From Musa acuminata AAA Group (lineage: Eukaryota > Streptophyta > Magnoliopsida > Zingiberales > Musaceae), in assembly GCF_036884655.1 (NCBI RefSeq), contig NC_088344.1:34643501-34707500 (forward strand): DNA of 64,000 nt. The letters are read 5' to 3'. Of the stretch, positions 59,501-64,000 are shown in pieces (positions within the stretch are counted from its first letter, which is position 1; every line of letters begins with the position of its first letter). Made by a program: the position numbers and the translations under genes. A model generated the notes under the pieces. The model was not told the origin of the DNA. It worked only from the letters and a program-made list of their open reading frames with translations, and did not search any database.

Positions 59501-62500
59501 TTGGTCGATAATAAACAACTTGACAAGTTAGAATTCTATTATATTTCCACCACAATGATGAACTTCAAAAAGAAAAAAGAAATTACATAGTTGGGGCATG
59601 CAAAACAATGGGAATGACCCAAATTCTGTTGAATAGAAGTGAATTTAAATGGCATAAAAGATGAGAAGATTTTAGTAATTAACTGGTCAATAATTTGTAG
59701 TAAACCTAGTTCAACTAATAAATCTTTTTTTATTTCTCAGAAAAAAAAAAAAAAAAAAACTGTTCAATGTTATAAGTGCAGACCCACAGAAGAAAATTGA
59801 AAAAGACTAACCACAAAAACAACCCTACACTTTGGAAAAGATAAATCAAGAAAAAAAGATTATCAAGTTTCGAATAGCTTAAAAATCTCTGGGCACTAGT
59901 TTGAGAAAATTAACACAAGATAAAGCAGTGATGCATTATGAAGCACCTACAAGATTTACAATTGGAAAACCAAATGCCAAACTTAAAGATGGTCTTCTTA
60001 AGTAGTTCCAAAGATGACATGGTATTTCATACAGTGAAACTGGTTAAAGAAAAGGAATCGACACATTCGTATAATAATGTTCCCCTGTGAGGAACTGATA
60101 CCTCTATTTGATAATATACACACCAAAATAACTAGATTCCAACAACGTTTAATATTGGTTGGCATATGAGATAGCCTGCTGTCAGGAAAAAGGAACCAAC
60201 TGTTGGCACGTAGCATCATTCTTATCCCAATAGAACTGAAAGCCCATGGCATGCTGGGAAGAAGAAACATGTACAGCAAATTCCTGCAGGTTAGGCTCAT
60301 TATGTTCAGATCTACCTATTAAACAACTTTCTTATTTCATAATTTAAGCTACTAACTTATAATTTTGATCATTTTTTAAGATATTCATTTTTGTTTCATG
60401 TTCCATAAGGGGGTTAATTTTACAACTGACAATAAATAACATTGTAATATTTTTTGTGTGCAGTCCAATAGCTAGTCATTCTGAAACACATATATTCAAG
60501 TCAGACTAAAGTATGGAAACAAGATTTTGGTTTCAGAGCTCAGTTCTTCCTAAAGGAAGCAAAACAACCTACATAACGCTTTTCAGTCCATTTCCAACAG
60601 TACAATCAGCAAAAGTCCATCTGCCAACAGTACCATCGGTTAAAAGAAGTATCATCCAGAAAGGCAGGAAGCTCAAGGTCCCAAACATGGCATTTATGCT
60701 ATATTTGTTTTTTTTTCAGCAGCAAGAAACTTTGTTATAGAGCACAGCACCTACCAGACAAGCTATTAGGAATATAGCATCCAAACCATCCATACCAGAA
60801 CTATAACTCTTGACTACTGATACTAGAGAGTCAACAGTTCTTCCAAGTCACTTGAAAACAGGTGATGAAGCAAAGATTCTTGCTGGAGACCAGGTACTGA
60901 ACCAAGATTCAAATGAACTTCAAAGCAGGTCTGGCACCTTAAATTAGAAGACTCTAGGTAAATAATACCTACTACCAGTACGAGTATAGCAGCTCTAAGC
61001 CCCATAACCTTATGTTCAAGTCCATAAGAACTCAGCAGATTATGAATTCATAGATTGAAAAATATATATTAGAGAATCAGAAAACCAACAAAAACCCCAA
61101 GCAAATCCTTTTCATACAGGGAATACCGAATATGCCTTAGATCCTCCTGAATGGAACAAAGATATCAGATTTTCTCAGGAGGCACCATCTCTATTGCTAC
61201 GCTAAGAGAAGCATTACCCCCACAGGTCATGTCACTAATTGATGATATGAGAATGAAAACATTAGATGCGAAATGGTGAAGCAGTGCAGGGTGCTGTGGA
61301 ATGCACTGCACATGTAGAAAATCTAGCAGAAGGTAAGCACTTGGAATTTTCAAACTGGTAAACATAGTGACGTGGAAAATATGAACACGAATGCTTGATA
61401 TGCACTTCAACGATTTTATATCAGTTTCCAACAGACAATTGTGTTTCACAAAAAAGGGATAAACCACATGATGTTCCATTAAGTAATCTTAAATCTAACC
61501 ACATAACCTGTGTGTTGAAGTTTACAACAATAATCAGGTATTAGTCACCAGCAAGACACAGAACACATCTGTCCTAAAAGGTGGTGGTTCCTATATGTTG
61601 ACAATATGCTAAATACATAAAATACATATGATTTGTGTTAAAAAAATGATATGAACATGTTTGCAGACACTTTGATCCAACCAAATACAAAAAATGAAGC
61701 TGCAGAATACAACCACATGTGAAATGGCACCTGTGCTTAATAACAGTACTCTCAAAACATGAAGTTGAATCAGATATTATAATATATGGCAATAAAATCA
61801 AAAACCAAATTTAACTTTTTGGTTCTAGATGGACTTTATGAAATATTTCATTAGTTTTTTACTGAATTCTTCTTTACTCATGAGGAGAGAGAGATACCAA
61901 TATAAAAATCTCATTTTTATACTTGAAAAGAAAAGGCATAATAAAGAAAGAAATGCATGCATTTCTTGCAATAGGTTCAAGTCATATATGCCTTCACTGC
62001 TGAAAGAAAATATAAACAAGCTAGAAGACCTAATTTTCACATCTTAGAGACCAATATTTCTCAAACAACCAAGACTGTCACCCTAAAACTCATAAATAAA
62101 ATGTAAACATATTGCCTGGCAACAGTTTAACTAATCCATTCATCTTATTATTCTTTAGTGAAGAAGTTTGACCTTAGTCAACGGAAACAATGAACAAATA
62201 TTAATCACCTAAACAAAATAATTTAGGCAGTCAGTAAACCATAAAATAATTTAGATGGCTATATACCCAACTATCAAAAGGTCCAGTTAAACTATCCATT
62301 TGACTCATTAAAAACTGAACATACCTGACCTAACCTAATGCAGAGCTTACATAAATGAACAATGATTGCATCAGAATGAAACCTAAGAATCTTGTTGGAC
62401 AAAAACTTTATGTAAGTGAAACATTGTTGTCTAAATAATGCTCCCCAACTTCAACTTCAATGCCACTATAAATAGGTACGGGAAGCATGAACGCCTAAGG

Positions 62501-63956
62501 TCATATCAGCTTCTATGGGGGGTCCTTTTCACATGATATAGCATCAAAGACTGCCAAGCCCAGGTATGGCTGAGGCTCAACAATCTCTTTGCCAACTAAA
62601 GATGACTCTCCACTTCTTTTATCTTAAAGATTTTACACTTAGAAAGAGTCAGTTGGATCACATGCTTACAGATTTCCTCTAATAAAGCAGCTTTCATGGT
62701 ACTAAGTATTCAACTTACACAACCTTGAAGATAATCTTGCTTGGGTTATATGGAAAAAATTATGAAATATGGAAGTTATGAGGGTGGTTACTGATAATCT
62801 TATTTCCGGTAAGATCAGAAAATAATGTGCTTAAGAGATAGCTCACCATTGAGTGATGGTAGTAACTAAGGACAAAACTGATCAGTCCAGCTGAACTGAG
62901 CCCCAGTTATTTTCATACTTCTATTGTTCACAAAACCTTGATAAAAATATATTTTCCAATCTCGAGCATTACATGGTTGGTGACCTGACCTCCCTGGTCT
63001 CAGTGTAAATAGACATGATTGTTCTTTCAAACCCATTACCGCTGACCAGATTAAGAATAGTTCCCCTGAATAATAATCTTGTTGGCAACAATCAGCTTGC
63101 CTTTATATCGTAGTTTGATTGTGGTTTATTAACAAAATAAGCCATAATCAAAACAAAATTCAGCTTGTACTTACATAAACCAATGCTGAATTTTACCCAG
63201 CTTAAATTTTATCAACTTAAACTCCGGTATCTGCCATTTTTCAAGAGTCTAGTTGTGATAGGATGGAATGATTCTGTGACGATCAACTTTGGCACCAAAG
63301 ACAAAATGACTACTCTATATGTCAAATATGAGCGTTGCATTATAGTAAAACAATTAGAAGGACAACACAGAAATAAGTTATACAGGTCGTGGTAGGATAT
63401 CAAATAAGCATAACTTTGATTAGCCATGTAACTTTCTAAGTTGAATGAGAAGCACTACAATACAACATAATTATAAATAATAGACCTCACTCGATTCAAT
63501 AATACAAGAAAAAATTCCTTATGCGCACGATCAAAACAGGATCCTACACAATTATCCACTGTGTACTCTGAAATTTTTTATCAACATACTGCCAGCAGCA
63601 TTCCAGAGTATGGTTACATAATAACTACTCAAATAAGACAAAACATCACATGTGATGAAATTTAACTTTCTCATCCTAATTTAGGGAATATCCAGTTCAT
63701 TGATCATGATCATCTCCTAACATAATTTACCAACTTGTAATACAAGAAAGTTCTCCCACAACAGTACTCAAAGGACCTCCTCATATAAGTTACCAATTAT
63801 CAAGTGCAAGGGGCATAAAGTTGGGAAGCCAACAAAATGGATTAAAAGCAAGCAAAAATAAGCTTGTAAGAGAAGCACCTCAGCTAGTAAGTCTACGTGG
63901 CCACTACTTGTCTTCTTTTCATATTCCGGTGGTGGGAATGGGAAGCAGCGAGACAT
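56542..63956 (-). CDS. Lysine-rich plant protein of unknown function (MSRCFPFPPP family)
   Basis: A conserved plant protein, often labelled only 'myb-like protein X' because of low complexity; I assign no function. Exons: 63956-63879, 58396-57148, 57026-56542; 1,812 nt, 603 residues. N-terminus: MSRCFPFPPPEYEKK, the family hallmark, in a 26-residue first exon separated by a 5.5-kb intron. Residues 27-95 are a dense K/E/D/H tract (DKHKEKKHKKEKSDKGKREG onward). A second such tract, RREDRQRDKDHDKKKIKDKD and following, lies at about 345-400. Both are predicted charged coil or disorder with nuclear-import-like character. The C-terminus is ordered and conserved: VDEWPEYDDQEWLFSSCHL, GGNEVRQVWSEALKIEQEDV, then ALPYVVPY and stop. 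An AG at about 63926+54 in the short leader hints at a 5'-UTR intron. The promoter lies outside the window. Confidence 0.9.
58397..63878 (-). other. 5.5-kb first intron of the lysine-rich gene
   Basis: Donor GAG|GTGCTT after the first exon and acceptor TTTCAG|GACAAA before the second. The interior is AT-rich with A/T runs (for example A18 near 59740). It has a degenerate direct repeat at 59429-59487 and 59611-59669 (AATG.CCCAAATTC, then TAGAAGTGAA, then GGCAT). I see no transposon protein remnant and no RNA gene. Confidence 0.75.
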
Positions 63957-64000
63957 TGCACGGTGAGCCTCGGTTGACTAGAAATCCTAGTATGCAGTAT

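Noticed and set aside
1..64000. tRNA, rRNA, CRISPR or bacterial-type operon features
   Set aside because: I scanned for tRNA B-box-like motifs and repeat-spacer arrays and saw none; the sequence is a plant nuclear gene region.

Overview
The window is plant nuclear DNA. It has spliced protein genes with AT-rich introns up to 5.5 kb, plant-specific protein families, and many decayed LTR-retrotransposon, hAT and LINE pieces. A GC-rich intronless gene sits beside AT-rich, intron-rich genes. This mix and the repeat types suggest a monocot, perhaps Zingiberales/Musaceae-like, but the species is inferred and not proven.

Layout. (1) 1-15731, minus: the 5' two-thirds of a CTR9 gene (Paf1 complex, TPR protein, VIP6/ELF8 type), with 17 exons; the 3' end lies beyond the left edge. 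Its introns hold a MITE-like element, an RTE-type LINE remnant and a recent tandem duplication. (2) 15732-20685: no convincing gene. It holds a displaced fragment of CTR9 itself (exon 13 plus part of intron 12), permuted direct repeats, promoter-like GC-rich DNA and an LTR remnant. (3) 20686-21642, minus: intronless DUF506 (PDDEXK_6) gene with a TATA box. (4) 21643-23768: divergent upstream region with three G-boxes and a (GA)n tract. (5) 23769-25589, plus: nine-exon sialidase-like BNR/Asp-box protein with an N-terminal signal or anchor segment. (6) 28726-30543, minus: seven-exon bHLH transcription factor of the CIB/bHLH49-62-77 type. (7) 33067-37553: complete but non-coding LTR retrotransposon (LARD-like). 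(8) 38330-41390: antisense Ty1/copia LTR remnant next to a Ty3/gypsy gag-protease remnant. (9) 42326-46015, plus: FKBP62/ROF1-type multidomain immunophilin. (10) 46722-55422, minus: FKBP15-type ER-lumen FKBP, tail-to-tail with the previous gene. Its introns contain a hAT transposase relic and a structurally complete TRIM element with matching 5-bp target-site duplications. (11) 56542-63956, minus: lysine-rich plant protein of unknown function.

The genes are independent transcription units. The one functional theme is the convergent pair of FKBP prolyl isomerases. They belong to different FKBP classes (cytosolic/nuclear HSP90-type with TPR, versus secretory/ER), so they are probably not recent tandem duplicates. 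Exon boundaries were derived by hand from splice signals, conserved protein order and reading-frame arithmetic: all complete CDS sum to a multiple of three. No database search was run.
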